Of a DNA stretch of 64,000 nt, positions 8,843 to 17,663 are shown piece by piece. Below the pieces are notes generated by a model, which did no database searches, was not told the DNA's origin, and saw nothing but the letters and a program-made list of their open reading frames with translations. Position numbers and translations under genes: made by a program. This stretch comes from Actinomycetota bacterium (GTDB lineage Bacteria > Actinomycetota > Acidimicrobiia > Acidimicrobiales > JAMCPL01): NCBI GenBank assembly GCA_023379675.1, contig JAMCPL010000008.1, positions 94,720 to 158,719 on the forward strand. The letters run 5' to 3'. Within the stretch, counting starts at the first letter, position 1; each line of letters starts with the position of its first letter.

Positions 8843-10025
8843 TGAACCGTATCTCTATGACGTCTCCATCCTGCACCTGGTAATCTTTTCCAACTAGGCT
8901 CATATGACCTGCTTGACGAGCTGCCTGCCAGGAACCAGCCTCCAACAGCTCTTCCCAGCCAATTACCTCTGCCCTGATAAATCCCCTCTGAAGGTCCGAA
9001 TGGATTACCCCTGCGCATTCCGGCGCCGTAGAACCTGCCCGGAATGACCATGCTCGCGATTCCTTGTCTCCAGTTGTAAAAAAAGTCCACCTGTTCAGCA
9101 TGGAATAAGCCGCCCGTGCAGCCATGGCGAGCGCACCCTCGCCCAAGCCGAGTCCTTCCAGCATCTCGGCCCTTTCTCCCACGGACAGCTGCGCCGCTTC
9201 CGCCTCCAGTGATACGCACACTCCTATTACGTCACCGGAGCCTCCCAAGGCATCGCGCACCCTGGCTACTGGGTCCTCCGGCTTACCCTGCCTGGCAGTA
9301 TCACCACCTGCCTTGCCAGTGCCTTCACTGGTGCCCGAACCAAGGCCGGTTACCACACCGCCGGCCGCTTGACCGATATCCACTTCGTCAATATTCACTA
9401 CACAAAACACTGGCTTGTCAGTAAGTAGGAAGAGCTCTTTCCTGTATGCGCGGGCAGCCGCTGAGGGATCGGGATCGTGGGTGGCGGACCTGTAAAGGGG
9501 AGTGCCGGATGACAGTAGGCTGTATGCCTCCTCCATGACTTCGATCTCCATCTCAGTGATATTGTCCTGCCTCTTGGATTTGAGAGCCTTGCGGCGCCGC
9601 TGGAGCTGGGTCTCGAGGGAAGTAAGGTCTGCGATCACCAATTCGGTTTCGAGAATCGACAGCGCCTCCACTGGATCCGACTCACCGGGTATTTCAGAAT
9701 CATTGAATGCCCTCAGCACTATACAGAGAGCATCCACCTCCCTAATACCTGCAAGAAAACGATTGCCAAGGCCTTCACCGCTTGAAGCACCCTTTACCAG
9801 GCCTGCAATATCAGCAATTTCCACCCCAGCGTGTACAACCTTCCTGCTCCTACTCATACCGGCCAGAGCGTCAAGCCGGTGATCAGGAACATGAGCAATC
9901 GCGATCGAAGTTTCCGTGGTCGTGAAAGGATGCATCGCCACCTGGGCATTCGATCCGGTCAGGGCATTGAACAGCGAGGTCTTGCCGGAATTGGGCAGAC
10001 CAACCAGACCTATATGCTCCATCAC
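8835..10025 (-). CDS. ychF: YchF, ribosome-associated Obg-like ATPase
   Basis: Universally conserved P-loop NTPase of the Obg/YchF group, linked to translation and redox stress. The G1 motif is GLPNSGKTS at residues 7-15, the G3 region is DIAGLVKGA, and the C-terminal TGS domain ends with CAGVIHSDLQRGFIRAEVIG. A Gly/Thr-rich insertion of roughly 30 residues follows the NIDE motif (about residues 222-250) and is absent from typical ~365-residue YchF proteins. The ATG at 10025 gives the standard N-terminus. Confidence 0.95.
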   Translation of the reverse strand: MMEHIGLVGLPNSGKTSLFNALTGSNAQVAMHPFTTTETSIAIAHVPDHRLDALAGMSRSRKVVHAGVEIADIAGLVKGASSGEGLGNRFLAGIREVDALCIVLRAFNDSEIPGESDPVEALSILETELVIADLTSLETQLQRRRKALKSKRQDNITEMEIEVMEEAYSLLSSGTPLYRSATHDPDPSAAARAYRKELFLLTDKPVFCVVNIDEVDIGQAAGGVVTGLGSGTSEGTGKAGGDTARQGKPEDPVARVRDALGGSGDVIGVCVSLEAEAAQLSVGERAEMLEGLGLGEGALAMAARAAYSMLNRWTFFTTGDKESRAWSFRAGSTAPECAGVIHSDLQRGFIRAEVIGWEELLEAGSWQAARQAGHMSLVGKDYQVQDGDVIEIRFNV

Positions 10026-10181
10026 CTTACCTCAAGTGGCACGGTGTCAAGCTGACCGTCAACATCCACATCCTGCAATTCATTCACATCTATAAGGTAT
10101 ACCAGCAGGGCGATACGTGCCGGACAGCCACAGAATAGTTCTACTATACTAATAAAATATGATAATTAGGCCGAGTCGATC

Positions 10182-10508
10182 ATGCTGACACAGGAGGATA
10201 TGGAGTCCAGGGAATCTGAACTTGCCCGTCTCATGGAAATGATGAGAGATGCCATCCAGCAGGATGGGGGAGATCTGGAACTCGTGAGCGCCGACGTCGA
10301 ATCGGGAGTAGTAGAGGTTCGCCTGACAGGTGCATGCAGTTCCTGCGCCATTTCGTCAGTGACTCTGCAGGGAGGGGTGGAACGGATCCTCCGCGAACGT
10401 CTTGACTGGGTGACAGCAGTACACAGTGGCGTGGATGAGGATATGGATCCGTTCGAGAGCGCATTTCTCGGCAGGGGCAATTACGTGCCACAGTACATAC
10501 AGCATTGA
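10182..10508 (+). CDS. NifU-like Fe-S scaffold (C-terminal NifU domain)
   Basis: Small protein of 108 residues with the CSSC pair (GACSSCAISSVTLQGGVERIL) that defines the NifU C-terminal domain. In relatives this domain binds an Fe-S cluster and passes it to apoproteins. The N-terminal ~25 residues form an acidic helix. It is divergent from ychF and upstream of the GT4 cluster, but a 150-base gap makes operon membership uncertain. Together with iscS and mrp in this window it points to Fe-S handling; its direct partner is not known. Confidence 0.85.
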   Translation: MLTQEDMESRESELARLMEMMRDAIQQDGGDLELVSADVESGVVEVRLTGACSSCAISSVTLQGGVERILRERLDWVTAVHSGVDEDMDPFESAFLGRGNYVPQYIQH

Positions 10509-10664
10509 CCTGCTCCCGCACCTTTTCGGGTCAGGATCCCGACGTATCACTCTCGCTGTCCCGATAACGACTTAATCTGCACAGCTCTTGGGGGATGAGA
10601 CCACCTCTTCACATCTCCGTGCGTATTTGTACTGCGAGTCAGTTTCGCGAGAGACTATTAACCG

Positions 10665-12089
10665 ATGATCTCGCCTCACCAGCACAGAACCGTTCCGCCA
10701 GCACAGTCGCATTTCTTGCCGTCACCCGTAGTGGCACATCCACCCGTTCCAGGAGGCTTGCGGATAGCCTTGATGGTATACAGGGGTAATCCCCACTGCG
10801 GCGGCCAAGGTGTGTATGTAAGGCATCTCTCAAGGGAACTCGCAGCACTCGGCCACTCGGTAGAGGTGCTGTCCGGTCAGCCATGGCCCGTGCTCGATGA
10901 CGGAGTCGGGTTTACCCCCGTGCCCAGCCTCGATCTTTACCGGGAACCAGACCCTTTCAGAACGCCGAAATTCTCCGAACTGAAGTCCTTTGTCGACCTT
11001 CTGGAAGTCTCGACCATGTGGACGGCAGGTTTCCCTGAACCCCGTACCTTCTCACTTCGCGCCAGAAAAGTGCTCAAAAAAAGGATCGGACAATACGATG
11101 TGGTACATGACAACCAGAGCCTGGGTTCAGGGCTGTTGGGCATTATGGCCGATGGCTGGCCCCTTCTCACCACCTTTCATCACCCAATTACCGTCGACCG
11201 TGAACTAGCCATAGGACATGCCGAGAGCAAATGGGAACAGCTCTCCACTCGAAGGTGGTACGGATTCCTACGCATGCAAGCCAGGGTGGCTCGGCGCCTG
11301 CCTCGCATAGTGACTGTTTCGGAGTCCTCTCGTTCGGACATCTCCAGTTCCATGGGCGTATCGCCAGAACGGATGAGGGTAGTCCCAGTGGGAGTGGATC
11401 ACCAGTTGTTCCGGCCTATGAGAGATGTAAAACGAGTTCCGGGAAGGATAATGGCTACGTCGTCAAGCGATGTACCTATGAAAGGTATAGTGCCGCTACT
11501 GGAAGCCATAGCTAAAATCAAGACCGAGCGCGACATAGAACTGGTCATAATAGGAAAGCCCAGAGAAGGTGGCCTGGTAGCTAGAACCATTGAAAGATTG
11601 GCATTATCCAGAGTAATTCGTTACGTGAGCGGCGTGAGCGATGAAACACTGGCAGGATTGTATTCGGAAGCCGAGGTGGCGGTCGTGCCGTCACTATATG
11701 AAGGCTTCTCCCTCCCTGCCATAGAAGCGATGGCTTGCGGTGTGCCACTTGTAGCAACTACGGGAGGAGCCTTGCCGGAGGTCGTAGGCCGCCACGAAGA
11801 GACCGGACTACTAGTAAGGCCCAACTCACCGGGAGAACTGGCTTCAGCAATCACGAGAATACTCGATGATCCGATATTGGCACGCAAGCTAGGACAGTCC
11901 GGACGAAAACGGGTATTTGAAAAATTCACCTGGCAAAAGACCGCACAGCTGACTGCTGAACAGTACAGAGAGGTCATAGAGATTACACGACATGGTCCTA
12001 ACGCAAGGACCGCAATGCATACGCCGGTAAGACGCACTGTAAACGCAACCGTATCCAGCCACACCAACATGGATATTTCCGGTTGCTGA
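10665..12089 (+). CDS. family 4 glycosyltransferase
   Basis: GT-B-fold retaining glycosyltransferase. The N-terminal domain begins LRIALMVYRGNPHCGGQGVYV. The C-terminal nucleotide-sugar site is marked by EGFSLPAIEAMACGVPLVAT with the EX7E pair, followed by GALPEVVG. The first ~30 residues are Pro-rich and may be non-coding, with initiation nearer GGLRIAL. The last ~35 residues are also low in conservation. It overlaps the next gene by 7 bases. Donor and acceptor are unknown. It is the first gene of a four-gene set that also holds a terpenoid-cyclase-fold protein and two methyltransferases. Confidence 0.88.
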   Translation: MISPHQHRTVPPAQSHFLPSPVVAHPPVPGGLRIALMVYRGNPHCGGQGVYVRHLSRELAALGHSVEVLSGQPWPVLDDGVGFTPVPSLDLYREPDPFRTPKFSELKSFVDLLEVSTMWTAGFPEPRTFSLRARKVLKKRIGQYDVVHDNQSLGSGLLGIMADGWPLLTTFHHPITVDRELAIGHAESKWEQLSTRRWYGFLRMQARVARRLPRIVTVSESSRSDISSSMGVSPERMRVVPVGVDHQLFRPMRDVKRVPGRIMATSSSDVPMKGIVPLLEAIAKIKTERDIELVIIGKPREGGLVARTIERLALSRVIRYVSGVSDETLAGLYSEAEVAVVPSLYEGFSLPAIEAMACGVPLVATTGGALPEVVGRHEETGLLVRPNSPGELASAITRILDDPILARKLGQSGRKRVFEKFTWQKTAQLTAEQYREVIEITRHGPNARTAMHTPVRRTVNATVSSHTNMDISGC

Positions 12090-12883
12090 CCGTAGATTAT
12101 TCATTGCTCGGCCTAGCTCCGGGAGACGTGCTCTTGGACTTGGGCTGCGGCCAGGGACGCCATACCTTTGAGGCTCTGAAGCACGGGGCATCTGTCGTAC
12201 CTTTCGATGCCGACGGTAAAGCTCTCGCTGCAACAGAAAGCATGGTACGAGCCATGCGTCACGCTGGAGAGATTGCGCCACACGTCACCTGTAGCCCCGT
12301 TGAAGGCGATGCTCTCGCACTGCCCTTTGAAGACGAGACATTTGATCGGATCATAGCATCGGAGGTGCTCGAACACGTTCGTGACGACAGCCAGGTAATG
12401 GCCGAGCTCCACAGGGTCCTCAAGCCTAATGGGGTGCTTGCGGTAACAGTGCCTCGCTTCCTCCCTGAACTGATCAGCTGGCGTCTTGCAAAGGCATACC
12501 ACCGCCAACCAGGTGGGCACATCCGTATATATGCCCGGTCGGTCTTGTTTGACAGGCTGGAACGATCAGGAATGGCTCCTATTGCCCACCACTACGCTCA
12601 TGGCTTGCACTCTCCCTACTGGTGGCTGCGCTGCATAGTGGGCCCGGGCAACGACACCCATCCGATGGTACGTGCTTACCATCACGTGCTGGTATGGGAT
12701 ATCATGAAGCACCCATGGCCGACACGATACGCTGAACGGCTGCTCGCCCCTATGATTGGCAAGAGCATGGTTGTCTATGCCGTAAAGAGCCATCCACTAC
12801 CAGCCCGGGAAACGTTTCAACTAGTGTCGCATGGCGCGCGCGCCGCAAGCCACAGGCTAGCATGGGATCGTACCTGCTGGTAA
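12083..12883 (+). CDS. class I SAM-dependent methyltransferase
   Basis: Rossmann-fold methyltransferase. Motif I is LLDLGCGQGRHTFEA near residue 19, the acidic loop ends VPFDAD, and motif IV is FDRIIASEVLEHV. The start is TTG at 12083 inside the end of the glycosyltransferase gene (TTGCTGA), consistent with translational coupling. The substrate is unknown. Its position between a GT4 and a squalene-cyclase-like protein suggests modification of a glycosylated lipid or saccharide. Confidence 0.88.
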   Translation: MLTVDYSLLGLAPGDVLLDLGCGQGRHTFEALKHGASVVPFDADGKALAATESMVRAMRHAGEIAPHVTCSPVEGDALALPFEDETFDRIIASEVLEHVRDDSQVMAELHRVLKPNGVLAVTVPRFLPELISWRLAKAYHRQPGGHIRIYARSVLFDRLERSGMAPIAHHYAHGLHSPYWWLRCIVGPGNDTHPMVRAYHHVLVWDIMKHPWPTRYAERLLAPMIGKSMVVYAVKSHPLPARETFQLVSHGARAASHRLAWDRTCW

Positions 12884-12884
12884 C

Positions 12885-13901
12885 ATGTCCAGAATGCTAT
12901 ACGGTACCCTCTCTGAGGACGAGATCCTGGAAACTGCCCAGTCCATAGCCGTGACACAGTGCAAGAACGGCATGATCCCCTGGTTCGAAGGAGGGCACAG
13001 CGATCCCTGGAATCACGTTGAGGCCGCAATGGCGCTTTCAGTTGCCGGAATGTGGGAAGAGGCCACCAAAGCCTACGAATGGCTAGTCACTTCGCAACTG
13101 CCTGATGGATCATGGTTCAACTACTATGCAGATGGCATCGGGGTGGTGGATCAGCGAATAGACACCAATGTATGTGCATACATAGCCACAGGCACTTGGC
13201 ATCATTACTTGACTACAGGTGATCTCGGTTTCCTCGAGTGGATGTGGAAGGTACTCGACAGGGCTATGACTTTTGTGCTCCGGTACCAGCAGGAAAACGG
13301 CACGGTACTGTGGTCGCTCGATCCCGACGGACATCCCGGAAGGTACGCTCTCCTCACTGGTTCCAGCTCCATCCACCATGCGCTGCGGTGTGCTATATCG
13401 TGTGCCGAGACATTAGGTTACGACAGGCTGGAGTGGAAAATGGCAGCCAATATGCTCAAGAAGTCCCTTTCCCGTCCAGATCGGAATTTTGAGCCGAAGC
13501 GCGAATTTGCCATGGACTGGTACTACCCCGCTCTTTGTGGAGCCTTGGAAAAGCATAGCGCTGTAAACCGTATCGATGCTCACTGGGATACGTGGGTCAT
13601 GGAGGGGCTTGGCGTGCGTTGCGTATCGACAGGTCCATGGGTGACTGCTGCGGAAACAGCCGAGTGCTCCATCACCCTTGCCTCTTTGCTGCAATACGAT
13701 CGAGCGCATGACCTATTGTCCTGGTCCAAGAATCTACGCTGCGAAGATGGATCCTACTGGACCGGAATGGTGTACCCTGAAGAGGTCACATTTCCGGTCA
13801 ACGAGCGTACCACTTACACGGCAGCCGCAGTGATTCTTGCTGCCGACTCATTGAATGCAACTAGTCCAACCGGTAAACTGTTTGCCCAACCAGGCGTCTA
13901 A
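12885..13901 (+). CDS. prenyltransferase / squalene-cyclase-fold protein
   Basis: About 338 residues with repeats of the alpha/alpha-toroid fold found in squalene cyclases and protein prenyltransferase beta subunits, for example QNGMIPWFEG-like, SQLPDGSWFNYY and QENGTVLWSLD. No DXDD cyclase motif is obvious, so catalysis is not assured. Proteins of this type are often annotated simply as prenyltransferase in actinobacteria and occur beside GT4 and methyltransferase genes. It starts one base after the upstream stop and converges on the next gene with a 4-base overlap (CTAA). Confidence 0.75.
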   Translation: MSRMLYGTLSEDEILETAQSIAVTQCKNGMIPWFEGGHSDPWNHVEAAMALSVAGMWEEATKAYEWLVTSQLPDGSWFNYYADGIGVVDQRIDTNVCAYIATGTWHHYLTTGDLGFLEWMWKVLDRAMTFVLRYQQENGTVLWSLDPDGHPGRYALLTGSSSIHHALRCAISCAETLGYDRLEWKMAANMLKKSLSRPDRNFEPKREFAMDWYYPALCGALEKHSAVNRIDAHWDTWVMEGLGVRCVSTGPWVTAAETAECSITLASLLQYDRAHDLLSWSKNLRCEDGSYWTGMVYPEEVTFPVNERTTYTAAAVILAADSLNATSPTGKLFAQPGV

Positions 13902-14608
13902 TTGATTCTCTTAAGCACCCTCAACGATCCCACCATATCATAATCCTCCCAGCTCCCTAATTCTATTGCTGCACAATATATTTCGTAGGGAGGGCGCCCT
14001 CCGTCCTGCGGATCGGGAAATACGTCGTGCACAGCCAGGAGCCCGCCCGTACGTACCAAGGGTTCCCAGCCCTTGAAATCCGCCCACGCCGCGTTAGCGC
14101 TGTGTCCCCCGTCCACGAAGCACATGTCCAGTGGCGTGGTCCAGTATCGTGCAACCGTAGGTGAATCACCGACAATTCCTACCACGCAGTTCTCCAACCC
14201 TGCTAACTCTATCGTGCGACGCCAGCAAGAAAGCGTATCAATCCGCCCGGTGGCGGGATCCACCACCTCTTCATCGAAGTGATCCCATCCATGCTGTTGC
14301 TCTTCGGAACCTCTATGGTGGTCCAAGCTGAAAAGGACCCCACCAGTTCCCATGGCCGCGGCTCCCAGGTATACGGTCGACTTACCACACCAGGCGCCGA
14401 TCTCCATCATTACCGCCGGTCGGTCGTTGGCAATGGCTGCTGCCATACAACCCGCACGGTAGAGAGCAATCCCTTCGTCATCTGGCATGAATCCTTTGGT
14501 TTCACGGGCCAGCCGGACCAGATCGGGCGGCATTACAAATCTCTGCTTTGCCAGATCCACTTCACCGGCTGCAGCCCAAGTCCTACGGGTCATACCAGGA
14601 GACTCCAT
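13898..14608 (-). CDS. class I SAM-dependent methyltransferase (CmcI-like)
   Basis: A 236-residue methyltransferase with the glycine-rich motif MMEIGAWCGKSTVYLGAA near residue 68, followed by LFSLDHHRG and DMCFVDGGHS. It resembles small-molecule or sugar O-methyltransferases of the Methyltransf_24 type. It is convergent with the prenyltransferase-like gene and may belong to the same functional cluster although read from the other strand. The substrate is unknown. The 36-bp repeat pair lies directly upstream. Confidence 0.82.
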   Translation of the reverse strand: MESPGMTRRTWAAAGEVDLAKQRFVMPPDLVRLARETKGFMPDDEGIALYRAGCMAAAIANDRPAVMMEIGAWCGKSTVYLGAAAMGTGGVLFSLDHHRGSEEQQHGWDHFDEEVVDPATGRIDTLSCWRRTIELAGLENCVVGIVGDSPTVARYWTTPLDMCFVDGGHSANAAWADFKGWEPLVRTGGLLAVHDVFPDPQDGGRPPYEIYCAAIELGSWEDYDMVGSLRVLKRIN

Positions 14609-14613
14609 TCCAT

Positions 14614-14720
14614 CGAGAACCGTCTACCGGGTTCCAAGCCTGCCTATCCAAGTCCGTTCCCTTGGAGGAACCCTTGGCCGTTGGCGAGAACCGTCTACCG
14701 GGTTCCAAGCCTGCCTATCC
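14614..14720. repeat. two exact 36-bp direct repeats, 71-bp period
   Basis: The same 36 bases (starting CGAGAACCGTCTACCGGGTT) occur at 14614-14649 and 14685-14720. The second copy contains the stop codon and final codons of pepN; the first lies between pepN and the methyltransferase start. It looks like a local duplication of the pepN 3' end. Confidence 0.9.
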
Positions 14721-17478
14721 TCTTCTCGAGAGCACCACTTCCGCCGGCACGAAGTCTTTCGGCAAAAGCAAAGTTGATTGCCAGCTTCTCGGATACCTGC
14801 TCGAAGGCACGCCTAGCGGACTCGACGGGATGTGTAGCCAGGAACGTCCTCACCTCATCCACCAGCACCGCGTCCCGGCACAGTAGCTTGGCCCCTTCCA
14901 CCATACGTGATATCGTGTTCTCCGGAATGCGCTCCAGCAGGCCGTCCCAGTGCTCAGTAACGTGATTCCACACCGTTTCCCCACAGCTTTCGTTTGCCAG
15001 CAGCTCGCGGATGAGAAATGGTGCATTCTGGGACCTCACCTCATGTAATGCCAATTCGAACGCACGGTCTGATAGCTCGGCAACATGGAACCCGCCTAGG
15101 GCATACAGGAAACGATTCTCCTCCTGTGGCGTGGAGGGCGACCGGTACCTGTCCAATATCTCGTCGAATTCAGCCTTGCCGCCAAAGCGCGCCACGGTCC
15201 TCAGCACTGCTGATGCAACATCGGCCGGAAGTGGTGAATGATGTTTGACCATCTTGGCATACTCATCACGGCAGTAACGGATCACTCCTTCATCAGCACA
15301 AATACTTCCCAGCGTGGAAATCAGCTGCGAGCGTAGCACCGGAATCCTCTCTCCTTCCGCGCCCGCCGCTTCCATGCCGATCATGCCGAGCACTGGACGC
15401 AGCAGCCTGCTGGCATAACGCCCAAGCATCTCCTTCTCCGACGATCCATTGCTGAACGCGCTGGACATGAACGAAAGTGCTTTTATCACGATGAGCCATA
15501 CATCCGGATCCAGCTCACCGGACACCGCAAGTGCCTCGAAAAGTGCAAGTACCACATCCAGCTCATACTTACCATTCATCAGGCAGGCCCAGGCATCGCC
15601 TACAAGGTTGAACCGCTCCAACTGATCGAGGCTGGATATCGAACCAGCAATAGCCTGTAGGTAGTCGCTGGGATAGTGCACCCGGTAAAAACCAGATCCG
15701 CCGGCATTAAGAAGCCAGATATCGCTGCTGGTGCTGGTAGTAGTAGTGGTGGTGGTGGTGGTGGTATCACTCCTGCCGTGCACAAGCCTGCGAGCCCTCA
15801 CCGGAACGAGCCAGCCAACGCCGCTGCCTATACGGTCCCCATCCCTTGTGGAATAATCAACGCTCTCCAGCATAACAGTGAGGGTATCGCTGGAATCAGA
15901 CGTGCCGGTCAATTGTACCGCTTGCGCTGTTCCCGGATGTACCAATGTGCTTGAGCCGTTCCTGGACGTACCCGAGATGGATGCGTCATCTGACGATTGC
16001 GCCACGTCACTTGGTGAACCGTAGAAGAAGCGCATCGCTGACAGCATCACTTCACGATCGTCGATATCGACCAGAGATACCATCGGAAAACCACTCTGGA
16101 ATATCCATGATTCCATCATGTTCGTCACGCGCTCGCCTGATACGCTTCCCAGGGCATCCCACAGATCAGCGGTCTCTGTGTTGGAATAAGCATGCTCCCG
16201 CAAGTACTTACCTACCCCTTTTGCGAACACCTCTCCACCGAGATACTGTTCGAGCATCCTCAATACTGATGCCCCTTTCTGGTAAGTGATCACGTCGAAC
16301 ATGCTCTGTGCCTCCTCGGGAGGACCTACAGGGTACTCCACTGGCCTGGTACTGTGAAGAGCATCGACATCCATGGCCTGTTCACGCTCTATTCCGAATC
16401 CTACCCATCGATGCCATTCGGGACGGAAAGCGTCCACGCACAACAGCTCCATAAAAGTTGCAAACGCTTCATTGAGCCATATGCCGTTCCACCATTTCAT
16501 GGTAACAAGATCCCCGAACCACATATGTGCAATCTCATGAGCAATGACATCCGCAGCTCGTTCCAGTTCCGGCCTGGATGCCTGTTCCGGATCAAGCAAT
16601 AGCAACGATTCCCTGAATGTTATACAGCCCAGATTCTCCATAGCGCCAAAAGCAAAATCCGGGACACCGATAAGATCAAGCTTTTCACCGGGATAATCTA
16701 TGCCGAAATAACTAGTAAAGAATCTGATCGCATGTTCCGCGACGTCCAGGGCGTATTCCGACAGCCCCTCTTTGCCAGGAACATGTACCACCCGAACAGG
16801 AATGCCCCCAACCATCCTTGGCGGGCTTGCAACCAGCCTGCCTACCGCCCACGCCACCAGGTAGGTCGACATCTTGCAGGTCTCACCAAAAGTAACCACC
16901 TTTTTACCGGCATCGCGTCGTTCCACACTAGCCACAGGCCAGTTGGATACCGCTTCCAGATCATCTTCGATCTCCAAATTAATGGCAAAGGTGGCTTTGC
17001 GGTCTGGTTCATCGATACACGGGAAAGCCATACGGGCATCGGTTGCCTCGAACTGGGTAGTGGCAATGATTTGATCCTCTCCGTTCGAATCCTTGTAGGT
17101 GGACAGGTAAAACCCCCTGAGCCTGTCCGTGAGTTCACCGGAAAACTCCAATGTCAGTACGATATCTCCAGGCTCTATTGCTTCAGGGAACTTCAGTTTC
17201 ACCACCTGTGCATCAGGATCGTGATTCACTGTAATCGCTCCACTGGGCCGGTCGGTGGATGCAGATATAATCACCAGGTCAGCTGCATGCAGCTCAACAA
17301 TGTCGGTAGAATATGTAATCTGGCCTTCTATCGACACAGTACCCTTGAACGATCCTGATTGCAGGTCCGGTGCCAAGTAAAGATTGTACCGGACCGGCTC
17401 GAATACGTAGGACAGCCTATAGGATGTCGAAACATCGCGGTCCTGGTGTAGAGCATCTTCACTCACGTTGTCATTCAC
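14695..17478 (-). CDS. pepN: aminopeptidase N (M1 zinc metallopeptidase)
   Basis: Large cytosolic aminopeptidase that removes N-terminal residues from peptides. The substrate-binding GAMENLGCITF motif is followed by the zinc site HEIAHMWFGDLVTMKWWNGI and NEAF with the third ligand, then a C-terminal ERAP1-like helical domain. At 927 residues it is longer than the usual ~850. A run of ten Thr codons (15736-15765) and flanking Ser/Thr sequence form an insertion before SSDIWLLNAGG. The very C-terminus is encoded by one copy of a duplicated 36-bp sequence. Confidence 0.94.
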   Translation of the reverse strand: MNDNVSEDALHQDRDVSTSYRLSYVFEPVRYNLYLAPDLQSGSFKGTVSIEGQITYSTDIVELHAADLVIISASTDRPSGAITVNHDPDAQVVKLKFPEAIEPGDIVLTLEFSGELTDRLRGFYLSTYKDSNGEDQIIATTQFEATDARMAFPCIDEPDRKATFAINLEIEDDLEAVSNWPVASVERRDAGKKVVTFGETCKMSTYLVAWAVGRLVASPPRMVGGIPVRVVHVPGKEGLSEYALDVAEHAIRFFTSYFGIDYPGEKLDLIGVPDFAFGAMENLGCITFRESLLLLDPEQASRPELERAADVIAHEIAHMWFGDLVTMKWWNGIWLNEAFATFMELLCVDAFRPEWHRWVGFGIEREQAMDVDALHSTRPVEYPVGPPEEAQSMFDVITYQKGASVLRMLEQYLGGEVFAKGVGKYLREHAYSNTETADLWDALGSVSGERVTNMMESWIFQSGFPMVSLVDIDDREVMLSAMRFFYGSPSDVAQSSDDASISGTSRNGSSTLVHPGTAQAVQLTGTSDSSDTLTVMLESVDYSTRDGDRIGSGVGWLVPVRARRLVHGRSDTTTTTTTTTTSTSSDIWLLNAGGSGFYRVHYPSDYLQAIAGSISSLDQLERFNLVGDAWACLMNGKYELDVVLALFEALAVSGELDPDVWLIVIKALSFMSSAFSNGSSEKEMLGRYASRLLRPVLGMIGMEAAGAEGERIPVLRSQLISTLGSICADEGVIRYCRDEYAKMVKHHSPLPADVASAVLRTVARFGGKAEFDEILDRYRSPSTPQEENRFLYALGGFHVAELSDRAFELALHEVRSQNAPFLIRELLANESCGETVWNHVTEHWDGLLERIPENTISRMVEGAKLLCRDAVLVDEVRTFLATHPVESARRAFEQVSEKLAINFAFAERLRAGGSGALEKRIGRLGTR
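15736..15765 (-). repeat. trinucleotide microsatellite encoding ten Thr
   Basis: Six ACC, three ACT and one ACC codon in a row within pepN. The run is in frame, so slippage would change Thr number without breaking the gene. Confidence 0.9.
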
Positions 17479-17517
17479 CTCGTTTCCTTCTCGCTCGCAC
17501 TATTATGATGCTGAACT

Positions 17518-17549
17518 ACCGCGGCATTACCGCACCGCGGCATTACCGG
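17518..17549. repeat. 16-bp tandem repeat in divergent promoter region
   Basis: ACCGCGGCATTACCGC is repeated immediately (last base differs) between the divergent pepN and PfkB-kinase genes. The placement suggests a regulator site, but no family is recognisable. Confidence 0.6.
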
Positions 17550-17663
17550 CCACTTGAACGGTAGCCCCTCCCACAGCTAGTGTAGTACTAGGCGTTGGCA
17601 CACGGCTACTACCGGTTGCACCAGGCTATACTAGGTAATACATTGATAAATACATCATGGACC

